This document shows, in pieces, positions 43,985 through 52,204 of a stretch of DNA of 64,000 nucleotides. The notes under the pieces are model-generated. The model saw only the letters and a program-made list of their open reading frames with translations, had not been told where the DNA came from and did not search any database. The translations under genes and the position numbers were made by a program. Source of the stretch: Chitinophaga sp. CF418 (GTDB lineage Bacteria > Bacteroidota > Bacteroidia > Chitinophagales > Chitinophagaceae); the NCBI RefSeq assembly GCF_900142925.1, contig NZ_FRCN01000010.1, positions 1 through 64,000 of the forward strand, in the 5' to 3' direction. Numbering within the stretch: position 1 is the stretch's first letter; every line of letters starts with the position of its first letter.

Positions 43985-44170
43985 ATGGACTCAAAAGCCT
44001 GGCTGGTAACCGGTTGCTCTACCGGCTTAGGCCGCGCCATTGCCATTCAGGCCCTTGAAAATGGTTATTATGTAGCAGTTGGCGCACGAAAAACAACAGA
44101 TGTTGATGACCTGGTAAAACTTTATCCAAAGACCCTTGCAGTAAAACTTGCGGTATTAATTGCCGCATAA
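43985..44170 (+). pseudogene. SDR oxidoreductase, N-terminal fragment
   Basis: 61 codons: AWLVTGCSTGLGRAIAIQAL is the Rossmann front of an SDR, and YVAVGARKTTDVDDLVKLYP is strand 2 plus the usual segment before the conserved Asp. The expected 'KLDV' has become KLAVLIAA and a stop. No further SDR sequence follows; a terminator stands 22 bp beyond. The remaining ~220 residues, including the active site, are missing, so this is a truncated gene rather than a small functional protein. Confidence 0.75.
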
Positions 44171-44192
44171 GGCTTATAAGTCTGAATATGTT

Positions 44193-44233
44193 GCCTGCTG
44201 TAGGGAGCCAAGCTCATTACGGCAGGCTTTTTT
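44193..44233 (+). terminator. Terminator after the SDR fragment
   Basis: GCCTGCTGTA (44193-44202) pairs with TACGGCAGGC (44218-44227), one wobble, followed by six T's. Confidence 0.75.
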
Positions 44234-44275
44234 ACCTGAGCGGGCGCGATTCCCCGTGGCAGTACCGGCATCCAA

Positions 44276-44327
44276 AACGATATATCGTTGCTGCGCAAAT
44301 GCAACACCTACGTAAGTGTTTGATTTA
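44276..44327. promoter_or_regulatory. AACGATATATCGTT palindrome and partial regulon box before an AraC gene
   Basis: AACGATATATCGTT (44276-44289) is the third member of this palindrome group, 128 bp before the AraC start. At 44317-44327 TGTTTGATTTA equals the first 11 bases of the 27-bp box, but the rest diverges. Confidence 0.4.
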
Positions 44328-44417
44328 ATGAATCTTACAATCTGGCAAACCTTTGGAATATAGCACCTCGATCTTTTGCATCAATCAGTTAAACGTTCAA
44401 ACTCTAATATACATAAC

Positions 44418-45260
44418 ATGGATACACAGGAATTTGCCGTTTATCACCTCAGCGATGGTGCTGATCCATCTGCCATGAATAAACTTGCGGAGCAGAAAGG
44501 CTTTTATAAAATCGTATGGGTAAGGGAAGGAACCTGCATTTACAGGGCCGGCAACGAGCGCTATGACACAGGGGCTTCCCGCATGCACTGCATTGGAGCA
44601 GGGAGCAGGCTTTCACTTGATGCCCCCCTTGGCTGCGACGGATATGTTATTCTCCTTGGGCACAGATTTATCAACGAGCACTATGGCAACGATGCGCATA
44701 TTTCTTCATGTCATCTCCATAGGTATTTTGAGAACAACCCCGTCTTTCAGGTAAAACCGGCTGCAGCAGCCCCCATGAATGACACCTTACTTTTTCTCCT
44801 TAACGGCGCTGAAAAAAACTCAAGGGTTTACGACGACATACAAGAGAGGTACCTGAGACTTTTCCTGCTCTATTTTATGCAGCATCTGCTAAATCTAAAA
44901 CTTCTGCCTTTCCGGCCCAGCCCATCCAGGTTAACGCAACGGTACCTGCAGCTGGTGAATGAACATTATGCGGAGAAAAAAGCAGTATGTCAGTATGCAG
45001 GTATATTATATGTTACAGCCAGCTACTTAAACAAGGTCGTAAAAGATGAAACCGGACTGACTGCCAGGGAACATATACAACAGAGGATCATTGCGGAGGC
45101 TAAACACGGTTTGTACTCGTCGGGGCTATCTATGAAAGAAGTAGCTTTCAGCCTGGGATATGATGACATCGCGCATTTCAGCAAGTTTTTCAAGAAGGTA
45201 TGCGGTTATAACTTTTCTGATCTAAAAAGGAACATGACGAACCGGCATGCTGTCATGTAA
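44418..45260 (+). CDS. AraC-family transcriptional regulator
   Basis: 280 residues from the ATG at 44418 (MDTQEFAVYHL); an upstream in-frame ATG at 44376 would add 14 residues. The sensor domain reads FYKIVWVREGTCIYRAGNER and MHCIGAGSRLSL. The C-terminal helix-turn-helix pair reads YAGILYVTASYLNKVVKDET, then MKEVAFSLGYDDIAHFSKFF. A close relative of the regulators at 33026 and 45306. The upstream palindrome is at the same distance as in the 33026 gene. It stands 45 bp before another AraC gene on the same strand, so the two may be co-transcribed. Confidence 0.87.
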   Translation: MDTQEFAVYHLSDGADPSAMNKLAEQKGFYKIVWVREGTCIYRAGNERYDTGASRMHCIGAGSRLSLDAPLGCDGYVILLGHRFINEHYGNDAHISSCHLHRYFENNPVFQVKPAAAAPMNDTLLFLLNGAEKNSRVYDDIQERYLRLFLLYFMQHLLNLKLLPFRPSPSRLTQRYLQLVNEHYAEKKAVCQYAGILYVTASYLNKVVKDETGLTAREHIQQRIIAEAKHGLYSSGLSMKEVAFSLGYDDIAHFSKFFKKVCGYNFSDLKRNMTNRHAVM

Positions 45261-45305
45261 AATTACCTGTAATCCGGGATTTGCCAACACCTGAAATAAT
45301 GAGCT

Positions 45306-46178
45306 ATGAGCACTAAAAAACTAAGCCAACCACAAAGTCTTTATCTGGAAACATCTAGTGATTTTTTTCACATTGCTGATCTGAACCTGCCTGCCGAAAG
45401 ATCCCATATTGATATTCCCGTCGCAGAGAAGCGGGAGCTGCTTTATATATTATTCACAGAAACGGGAGGAGGTCAGATACTCACAAGTAAAGGTCTTATC
45501 GAACTGACAGATAATGCTGTTTACTGTATTTCATCCCGACAGCTGATGATGATCTCTCCCGGGCCATGCACCAGGGGATATCTGGCAACTTTTACCGTAG
45601 GGTTCCTCATGTTGCCAAGAAACTATGTTAATCCATTATATAGTGAAAGGCTTTTCAATTGTATGTCGCTTTCTCTGGACAACAAAACTTTGTCAGAGCT
45701 GAAGCGAATGTTTACGGGCATAAAAACCGAATATAATGGTACGTCTATTTTACGGAACGAAATACTTCGGGAATACCTTAAAATAATCCTTATGTATCTT
45801 GTCAGGCTTGACATGGCCTCACGGGCACAGCATCAGCATCTGATGGGAGCAACGGTTATAAATCGTTTTTTTGAATTATTGCATCAATATTACACAACAA
45901 AGAAGAGGGTGAGTGATTATGCGGAGCTGATGTCCATTTCGGCTAATCATCTGAATTATATTATCAAGAAATATTCAGGACGTCCTGTCAGCTACCATAT
46001 TTCCCGTCAACTGATGAATGAGGCGGCACGGCTGGCATTATATACCAATAAGACGATGAAGGAAATTGCATTTGATCTCGGATTTGACGAAAACACTCAT
46101 TTCAGCAAATTTTTCAAAAAGGTCCACGGCTGTACATTTTCAGTCTTTCGTAGGAACAGGCCGGAGATAATCATATAA
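45306..46178 (+). CDS. AraC-family transcriptional regulator
   Basis: 290 residues. The sensor domain is about residues 1-175 (ELLYILFTETGGGQILTSKG, YCISSRQLMMISPG). The AraC DNA-binding pair is YAELMSISANHLNYIIKKYS, then MKEIAFDLGFDENTHFSKFF. It follows another AraC gene by 45 bp and is convergent with the kinase-kinase-regulator operon, from which a hairpin separates it. Target genes are unknown; it may read one of the repeated elements in this region. Confidence 0.87.
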   Translation: MSTKKLSQPQSLYLETSSDFFHIADLNLPAERSHIDIPVAEKRELLYILFTETGGGQILTSKGLIELTDNAVYCISSRQLMMISPGPCTRGYLATFTVGFLMLPRNYVNPLYSERLFNCMSLSLDNKTLSELKRMFTGIKTEYNGTSILRNEILREYLKIILMYLVRLDMASRAQHQHLMGATVINRFFELLHQYYTTKKRVSDYAELMSISANHLNYIIKKYSGRPVSYHISRQLMNEAARLALYTNKTMKEIAFDLGFDENTHFSKFFKKVHGCTFSVFRRNRPEIII

Positions 46179-46181
46179 AAT

Positions 46182-46210
46182 GAAGTGCGCAATCAGACAT
46201 TGCGCACTTC
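46182..46210. terminator. Terminator between convergent genes
   Basis: A perfect 12-bp stem, GAAGTGCGCAAT (46182-46193) and ATTGCGCACTTC (46199-46210). On the minus strand it is followed by ATTTTAT, so it best terminates the response-regulator operon. Confidence 0.65.
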
Positions 46211-46214
46211 AACA

Positions 46215-48128
46215 TTACCCTCTTGAAATGCCCAACTTTTTTATTTTGCTTGCCAGGGTCGTAGGCGGGATATTGAGCATTTCTGCGGCTCCACCTACGC
46301 CGTATATTTTATTGTTACATTTATCCAGGACAATAATAATATGTTCACGTTCCACTTCTTCAATTGTTTTTATGGATGTTGCGGTTACTGGCTCCGTTAT
46401 TCTGGGGCTGCTGATCAGGACATGCTGTATGAGATGGCCGTTAGCAAGGACCAGTGAACGTTCGATGCAATTTTCAAGCTCACGGATGTTTCCCGGCCAG
46501 TGATAGTTCATCAGATGATGCAGCGCGGATGTGGCAATACCTTCCATCTTTTTCTGATAACGTTCGTTATAAACGCGAATAAAATGATCTACCAGTAAAG
46601 GAATATCTTCCAGCCGCTCACGTAAAGGCGGCATCCAAACGGGGAATACATTCAGGCGATAGTAGAGATCCATCCTGAAACGACCTTCTGCCATCTCATG
46701 CTCGAGATCCTTATTAGTGGCGGCTACTATCCGTACGTTGACCTTTACAGTGCCCCGGCCTCCTATTCTTTCAATTTCCCGTTCCTGCAGTGCCCGCAGT
46801 AGTTTTACCTGTACATCGGGAGGTACATCTCCTATTTCATCGAGGAACAGGGTACCGCCATGTGCCTGTTCAAACTTCCCTATTCTCCGGCTAACTGCGC
46901 CGGTAAAAGCGCCTTTCTCATGTCCAAACAACTCTGACTCAATTAGTGAAAAGGGTAATGCCGCGCAGTTCACTTTTACCATTGGCCCATTTCTCCTGGC
47001 AGAAAGCAAGTGTATATTCTCTGCGATCTTTTCTTTTCCTGTACCTGTTTCCCCTAATATCAGCACAGATGAGTCTACGGCACTTACCTGTTTGACCATA
47101 TCCAGTGCTGACAACAGCATCTTACTTCTACCGATAATGCCTGGGAAAACGTCGTTACCTGCATTCAATGTTGCGCCTTTTTTCGGGACCACGGCGATAT
47201 TGTCCAGACCTGCCATATGCAGTTCCCGGAACACGGTGATGAGCGAGTGCCGAATCCTGTCCAGGAAATGCAACTGTCCCCTGTTGAATGATTTTCCCGG
47301 ACGGCTATAGAAGTTCAGATAAAATATAAAACCGTTATCTGTCATGAGGGGGCACACCATGTGGGAATCCAGCGCAAAAAGGCGGGCAAAGAGCCGCCTG
47401 TCGGAGTATACCCGGATCATCTCAGTAAAAGCACTGTTTGCATAAAAAGAGGGAATGGTTTCGCGGTCTCCATGGAACAGGTACTGGTCTATTTCCTTCT
47501 GTTCCAGGCCTGACATGGTACACAACTCTTCTCTTCCCAGTGACTGATATTCACTAAAACCCAGTCTGAGGAAGCCACGCCAAAAGCCCCGGGCATGCGG
47601 GCCACCACAGACGCCTATCTCTATAAAATCAAATGGAAGATAGGACTGCAGGACCATCGTGATGGCAAGCAGCTGTTGTTCCGTCCCGGCATTTCCTGCC
47701 GCCGTCTGCAATAACTGTTCATGGGCCAGTATTTCCCTTCGCAGCTGCGCTTCGGTACTATTCTGATGGCGCGCCCGCGCTATTTCGAGGGCAACAAGGA
47801 CATCTTTTTCACGGAAAGGTTTAACCAGGAATCCATATGGACGCGTCAGGCCCGCGGCGTCAATGGTAGCTTTATTGGAATTGGCAGAAAGATAAACGAA
47901 AGCCACATTCCGCTCATTCAGCGCAGCAGCAAGCTCTATCCCCGTTACATCACCTTCCAGATAGATATCCAGCAGTACAAGCTTAACGCCCGTTCTGTCA
48001 ACACTGATAAGCGCCTCTTTTGCGGTTCTGGCGATGCCTACGACATCGTAACCTGCTGTCTGCAGCATTACTTCAAGATCTCTTGCTACCAATAATTCGT
48101 CTTCTACTATCAGAATTTTATCACGCAT
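46215..48128 (-). CDS. Response regulator with sigma54-activator and Fis-type domains
   Basis: 637 residues. Receiver: ILIVEDE, phospho-acceptor Asp in VLLDIYL, YLSANS, LVKPF. GAF-like middle about 140-310. AAA+ domain: GETGTGKE, intact GAFTGA (ELFGHEKGAFTGA), TLFLDEIGDV, YYRLNVFPV. The Fis-type tail reads GVGGAAEMLNIPPTTLASKI. It is the last gene of an operon with two kinases; its start codon overlaps the end of the second kinase gene by 8 bp, which implies translational coupling. All catalytic positions look sound, so it is probably an active sigma54 activator. Confidence 0.92.
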   Translation of the reverse strand: MRDKILIVEDELLVARDLEVMLQTAGYDVVGIARTAKEALISVDRTGVKLVLLDIYLEGDVTGIELAAALNERNVAFVYLSANSNKATIDAAGLTRPYGFLVKPFREKDVLVALEIARARHQNSTEAQLRREILAHEQLLQTAAGNAGTEQQLLAITMVLQSYLPFDFIEIGVCGGPHARGFWRGFLRLGFSEYQSLGREELCTMSGLEQKEIDQYLFHGDRETIPSFYANSAFTEMIRVYSDRRLFARLFALDSHMVCPLMTDNGFIFYLNFYSRPGKSFNRGQLHFLDRIRHSLITVFRELHMAGLDNIAVVPKKGATLNAGNDVFPGIIGRSKMLLSALDMVKQVSAVDSSVLILGETGTGKEKIAENIHLLSARRNGPMVKVNCAALPFSLIESELFGHEKGAFTGAVSRRIGKFEQAHGGTLFLDEIGDVPPDVQVKLLRALQEREIERIGGRGTVKVNVRIVAATNKDLEHEMAEGRFRMDLYYRLNVFPVWMPPLRERLEDIPLLVDHFIRVYNERYQKKMEGIATSALHHLMNYHWPGNIRELENCIERSLVLANGHLIQHVLISSPRITEPVTATSIKTIEEVEREHIIIVLDKCNNKIYGVGGAAEMLNIPPTTLASKIKKLGISRG

Positions 48129-49863
48129 AAGACAGGTTGTTTGTTAATTGTTGTGGTATTTTTTCTCCCCGTAAGGTAAATGACAATGAAATTTCCACGC
48201 CATTAGTGCCCTTAATGCTTATTTCAGCGCCTAATTGTTCTGCCATGGTATGAATCAGCATAAATCCAAGGGTATTACTGGTTGTCCAGTTGAACCCTTT
48301 GGGAAGACCAGCACCGTCATCTGCGATAAGCAAGTAACATTCTGTAGGGCTTTTTCGCGTGAGCAGTAATGATATACGGCCATGGTCGCGGTCAACGAAC
48401 GCGTATTTGGTGGCGTTAGTAATGGCTTCGTTGAGTATGAGACCAATGGGAACGGCCTGCGATATATCCATTTCGACAGGCGCTATTGATACATTGAAAT
48501 GTACAGACGGCGACAGTTGCATGGCTTCATTCATATAAGTGATCAGTTCATTTACATACATATCCATATCTACATACTGCAAAGAGTCTGTCAGATAGAG
48601 ACGCTGATGGATGAAGGACATGGTGCGCACCCTGTGTTCACTATCTCTGATCGCTTCTATAGCAGCTGCATCCAGAAGAAACTTTGACTGATAATTCAGC
48701 AGGCAGGAAATGATCTGAAGGTTAGCTTCCACCCGTTGGTGTACCTGTTTTACCAGCCATTCTTTCTCCCTGATCAGTTGCTGCTGGCTTCCCACCATAG
48801 TTTTCAGCGAGCTGTATTGAATGTCGGTCTTCCTCTTTTGTTCTTCCAACAGTATTTCATTCCCCTTTTTCATTCTGTATACGATGAAGCAGATCAGCAA
48901 CAAGGCACCCAGTGCTATTGTACCGGCCAGCAATACGAAAGTCCTGATCTGACTCTGTTTAAGCTCGGCTTCCTGAAGCTTTTCGCCGGCGCGGAGCACC
49001 TCTATATCCTGTGCATTCAGTTTATCGCGGAGTGTCAGGTCGGCATTGAATCCGGCTTCCATAGCGGCAATATGTTTTTCTTTGTCCATCAGCACAATGG
49101 AATCAGACAATTTTCTATACCTGTTATAAGTAGCGAACGCCCTTTCCGGTTTATGCTCAGCAGTGTCCAGCGTAAATTCAAGATTATAGACATTATTGAG
49201 ACCGTAATAAACCTTCTTTTGGATATAGATGTTTTCGGCAAGGCGGATGAAACGTCTGGCAGCGCCGTAATGCCGTCTGGCAATATTATACCTGCTTATT
49301 GCTTCATAAGCAGAGGCTGACAGTGAATCATAAGCTTCGTTCTGAAGAACGGTATTCAGCCGATCGCAGTAGCGGGCTGCCGCAGACCATTGATGCTTCC
49401 CGCTATATGCATCGAGCAATCGTATCTGGCAGCAGACACTATCAGCAGTGGTCATGCCGATGCGGGCAGAGTCCAGCCGCGTCAGGACTGACAGTGTGCT
49501 ATCGTACAGACCATTAGCATTAAAAGCCCCGGTAAGACGGAGATACAGACAGACGATGACTCTTCTGTCGTGTTCCGGTTTCAGGTGAAGGGCTTTTGCG
49601 TATATAGCAGCGGCACTATCGGCATTATTGGAACGCATCCACGCGTCGCCGGCGGTCACCAGGCTTTCCCGGAGGTGAATGACATCATCTGTCCGGCCGG
49701 AAATGGCAGAAGATACATTTCCTTCATGCAGGCGGCTATTAACCGGAACCTGGTAGTTTCTTTCGCTGTTCCGGTAAATTCTCAGCAACAGCATACCTCC
49801 GATGATTGTCAACAATGTGACGATGATCAGCATTCGTCTGATCCGTCGTTTTCTTTCCGGCAT
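48121..49863 (-). CDS. Histidine-kinase-like protein lacking the acceptor His
   Basis: 580 residues. An N-terminal membrane segment (MLIIVTLLTIIGGMLLLRIY), a short TPR-like sensor, a second membrane segment (FVLLAGTIALGALLLICFIV), then a HisKA_2-like box reading QVHQRVEANLQII, where the family has 'HHRVKNNLQ'. The His before Arg, the phospho-acceptor, is Gln (codon 48736-48738), and K-N has become E-A. The HATPase domain looks complete: LNEAITNATKYAF, DDGAGLP, LGFMLI. It may thus bind ATP but not autophosphorylate. It overlaps the upstream kinase gene by 37 bp (7 bp if M11 is the start) and the downstream regulator by 8 bp. Confidence 0.88.
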   Translation of the reverse strand: MPERKRRIRRMLIIVTLLTIIGGMLLLRIYRNSERNYQVPVNSRLHEGNVSSAISGRTDDVIHLRESLVTAGDAWMRSNNADSAAAIYAKALHLKPEHDRRVIVCLYLRLTGAFNANGLYDSTLSVLTRLDSARIGMTTADSVCCQIRLLDAYSGKHQWSAAARYCDRLNTVLQNEAYDSLSASAYEAISRYNIARRHYGAARRFIRLAENIYIQKKVYYGLNNVYNLEFTLDTAEHKPERAFATYNRYRKLSDSIVLMDKEKHIAAMEAGFNADLTLRDKLNAQDIEVLRAGEKLQEAELKQSQIRTFVLLAGTIALGALLLICFIVYRMKKGNEILLEEQKRKTDIQYSSLKTMVGSQQQLIREKEWLVKQVHQRVEANLQIISCLLNYQSKFLLDAAAIEAIRDSEHRVRTMSFIHQRLYLTDSLQYVDMDMYVNELITYMNEAMQLSPSVHFNVSIAPVEMDISQAVPIGLILNEAITNATKYAFVDRDHGRISLLLTRKSPTECYLLIADDGAGLPKGFNWTTSNTLGFMLIHTMAEQLGAEISIKGTNGVEISLSFTLRGEKIPQQLTNNLSYA

Positions 49864-52148
49864 ATATCTTCAAATTTATTACCTGACAAGATTTCGGGCT
49901 GACGATAATGGAACCTGATGGTCAGGTTGAAACCCTCCTGTGAATGAATACTGGCAACGGCATTCAGCTGGCGCATCATCATCTGTATCAGGTTAAAACC
50001 CAGTGATGTTGCCTTTTCCCAATTAAAGCCAGGCGGCAGACCGGAGCCGTTGTCGGCTATGGTCAATACCATATCACCGTCCCGTTCAAGGTAGAGCAGG
50101 ATCTCTATTTCCGGTGCCACAGCATCTGCAAATGCATATCTGACGGCATTTGTTACTGCTTCATTGATGATAAGTCCTACAGCGACCACATCTCCTATAT
50201 CCATCTGTGCGTCAGCGATCTCCACCTGATAAGTGACTGGCCTGGCAGACTCCAATGCGTCTTTGAGATATCTCACAAGTCTTTCCACATAGGTTTCTAC
50301 ATTGACAAACTGCAGTGACTCGTTGCCATAGAGTTGCTGATGGATGAATGACATTGCTCTCACCCTGTTCTGGCTATTGCGGATGGCAGAGCGGGCCGCA
50401 TCATCCTTCAGGTATTTTGACTGGAAGTTGAGCAGGCTGACAACAATCTGGAGGTTGTTCTTTACCCTGTGATGGACTTCCTTAATCAGCCATTCCTTTT
50501 CATCAATGAGTTGCAGCTGGTGATCAACCAACTGCTGCAGGGATATATTTTGTCTGTCCACACTCTCCTTCTGCCATTGGAGTAGCAGCAGTTTTCTTCT
50601 CTTTAACTGGTAGATGCGATAGGTTACCCCAGTGAAAGCACATAATAACAATGCTGAGAAAAGCATAATGTCGGTATTGACACTGGCCTGTCGCAAAGCT
50701 GTTTCTTTTAGTCTGATGTTCATTTCTATCAGCTCCTTGCGTTGCAGGTTCAATTGTTGCTTCAATTTCAGTTCAGCAACAAACTGTCTCTCCAGTTTCC
50801 GTTGCAACTCCTTCCAGTTGACAAAGAAAGAGGAATCCGCCATATGCTTGGCCAATACTGCAGCTGCTATTGCGCCTGTGTAATCACCCATGGACTTATG
50901 CAGGTTCGCATCCATCGTGTATAAAGTCAATAGTGCCACCTGGCTCTTGTTCAGTCTGAACACTGTTTCTGTCTCTGCCAGTATAGCCTTTGCTTTTTCC
51001 AGTTTTCCCCTTACTAAGTAATATCTGTAGATCACGGAGTATGCAAACTGGGCGGTATTGAGTTTGTCAGGAGGTAACTTTGATACCCTTTTATATAAAC
51101 TGTTGGCCAGTCGGCCAGCAGTATCGAACTGCTTTAAGTTAATCAATCCGGACAGGCGGTATCTCTCCAGTGTAATATCTTTTATTTCATCCGGGGGATA
51201 ATGATGCATTTTAAACCTGTTTAACACTGACATCAGCGAGTCCATATAGGAGAGCTTATTATAGGTGTGGGCCAGGTTATAGGTGATCTGAAAAACGGAT
51301 ACAGGATCATTATTTAACTCAGCGATATGTAGTGATTTGTTGTAACAGAGGATAGCACTATCATATTTTTCCAGCCAGTACAAGGCAACGCCAAGCCGGT
51401 TATAAATGGTGCACGTCAATGGAGATATCGAATCTCTGGCCTGTAGGGCAATTTCCGCCGCCTTTTTACCATATTCATATCCTTTTGCGTAGTTGCATAG
51501 TTGTGTTTCTACACGGTTGAGCAGATCATAGGCACCCTGTACCTCCATAATATGCTCTGATTCATACAGGTTGATCGCCTTCTTCAGCAGGCGCCGGGAT
51601 TTGAGCAGATCATCGGCCATCATACAAAAATCGGCTACGAGTTGCAGTGTTCTGGCGCATTCGACTCTAAGTCCGTTGAACTCAAAATACTTGGCGGCTT
51701 CTTCATAGTAAAAAATCCGGAGGTTTAGTTCATCGTCATTTGTGCTGTATGCATCACCAAGCTGATAACAAGCGCGGGCCAGCATGACAAACATGCGATT
51801 TTCACGGAAGATCCGGATAGCTTTATTAGCATACAGCCGGGCACTATCTATTTTACCAAGCAGATTGTATGCCTTTCCGAAATACATACAAGCGCCTCCT
51901 GTACCCCTGTTGAAATGAAGTTGCGTACTGAGACTATCTATCCGGCTGCTGATGCTGATAATCCGGAAGGCCTTTACTGTGTCCGGGTCTTTACCATAGT
52001 AGATACTATCGGCCATTTTAAGATAGCTGTCGACAATTGTGGTATCTGCAAGCACGCGGGAATACCGGTGCTGATGCGGATAATACAAACATAAAAAAAA
52101 GAGTACGCCGGACACCAGGGATACTCCATATACAGTTTTCATACTCAT
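49827..52148 (-). CDS. TPR-sensor histidine kinase (HisKA_2/HATPase)
   Basis: 773 residues. A signal-anchor (GVSLVSGVLFFLCLYY) is followed by about 420 residues of TPR-like helices (CYQLGDAYSTND, IYNRLGVALYWLEKYDSAI), then a membrane segment (DIMLFSALLLCAFTGVTYRI) and a coiled linker (LQQLVDHQLQLIDEKEWL). The H-box EVHHRVKNNLQIV has the acceptor His. HATPase: INEAVTNAVRYAF, DNGSGLP, LGFNLI. It is the first gene of an overlapping three-gene operon with a kinase-like protein and a sigma54 regulator. The promoter must lie in the 56 bp after the terminator of the subtilisin gene, or transcription reads through. Confidence 0.9.
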   Translation of the reverse strand: MSMKTVYGVSLVSGVLFFLCLYYPHQHRYSRVLADTTIVDSYLKMADSIYYGKDPDTVKAFRIISISSRIDSLSTQLHFNRGTGGACMYFGKAYNLLGKIDSARLYANKAIRIFRENRMFVMLARACYQLGDAYSTNDDELNLRIFYYEEAAKYFEFNGLRVECARTLQLVADFCMMADDLLKSRRLLKKAINLYESEHIMEVQGAYDLLNRVETQLCNYAKGYEYGKKAAEIALQARDSISPLTCTIYNRLGVALYWLEKYDSAILCYNKSLHIAELNNDPVSVFQITYNLAHTYNKLSYMDSLMSVLNRFKMHHYPPDEIKDITLERYRLSGLINLKQFDTAGRLANSLYKRVSKLPPDKLNTAQFAYSVIYRYYLVRGKLEKAKAILAETETVFRLNKSQVALLTLYTMDANLHKSMGDYTGAIAAAVLAKHMADSSFFVNWKELQRKLERQFVAELKLKQQLNLQRKELIEMNIRLKETALRQASVNTDIMLFSALLLCAFTGVTYRIYQLKRRKLLLLQWQKESVDRQNISLQQLVDHQLQLIDEKEWLIKEVHHRVKNNLQIVVSLLNFQSKYLKDDAARSAIRNSQNRVRAMSFIHQQLYGNESLQFVNVETYVERLVRYLKDALESARPVTYQVEIADAQMDIGDVVAVGLIINEAVTNAVRYAFADAVAPEIEILLYLERDGDMVLTIADNGSGLPPGFNWEKATSLGFNLIQMMMRQLNAVASIHSQEGFNLTIRFHYRQPEILSGNKFEDICRKENDGSDEC

Positions 52149-52171
52149 AAGCCGACAGATTTACATAAAGC

Positions 52172-52198
52172 AACAGGCAGGCATTATACCTGCCTGTT
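52172..52198 (-). terminator. Terminator of the SusCD/protease operon
   Basis: A perfect 10-bp stem, AACAGGCAGG (52172-52181) and CCTGCCTGTT (52189-52198), with a 7-base loop. It lies 7 bp after the stop of the subtilisin-thioredoxin gene; the T-run is weak (GCTTTAT). Confidence 0.6.
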
Positions 52199-52204
52199 AT
52201 AAGA

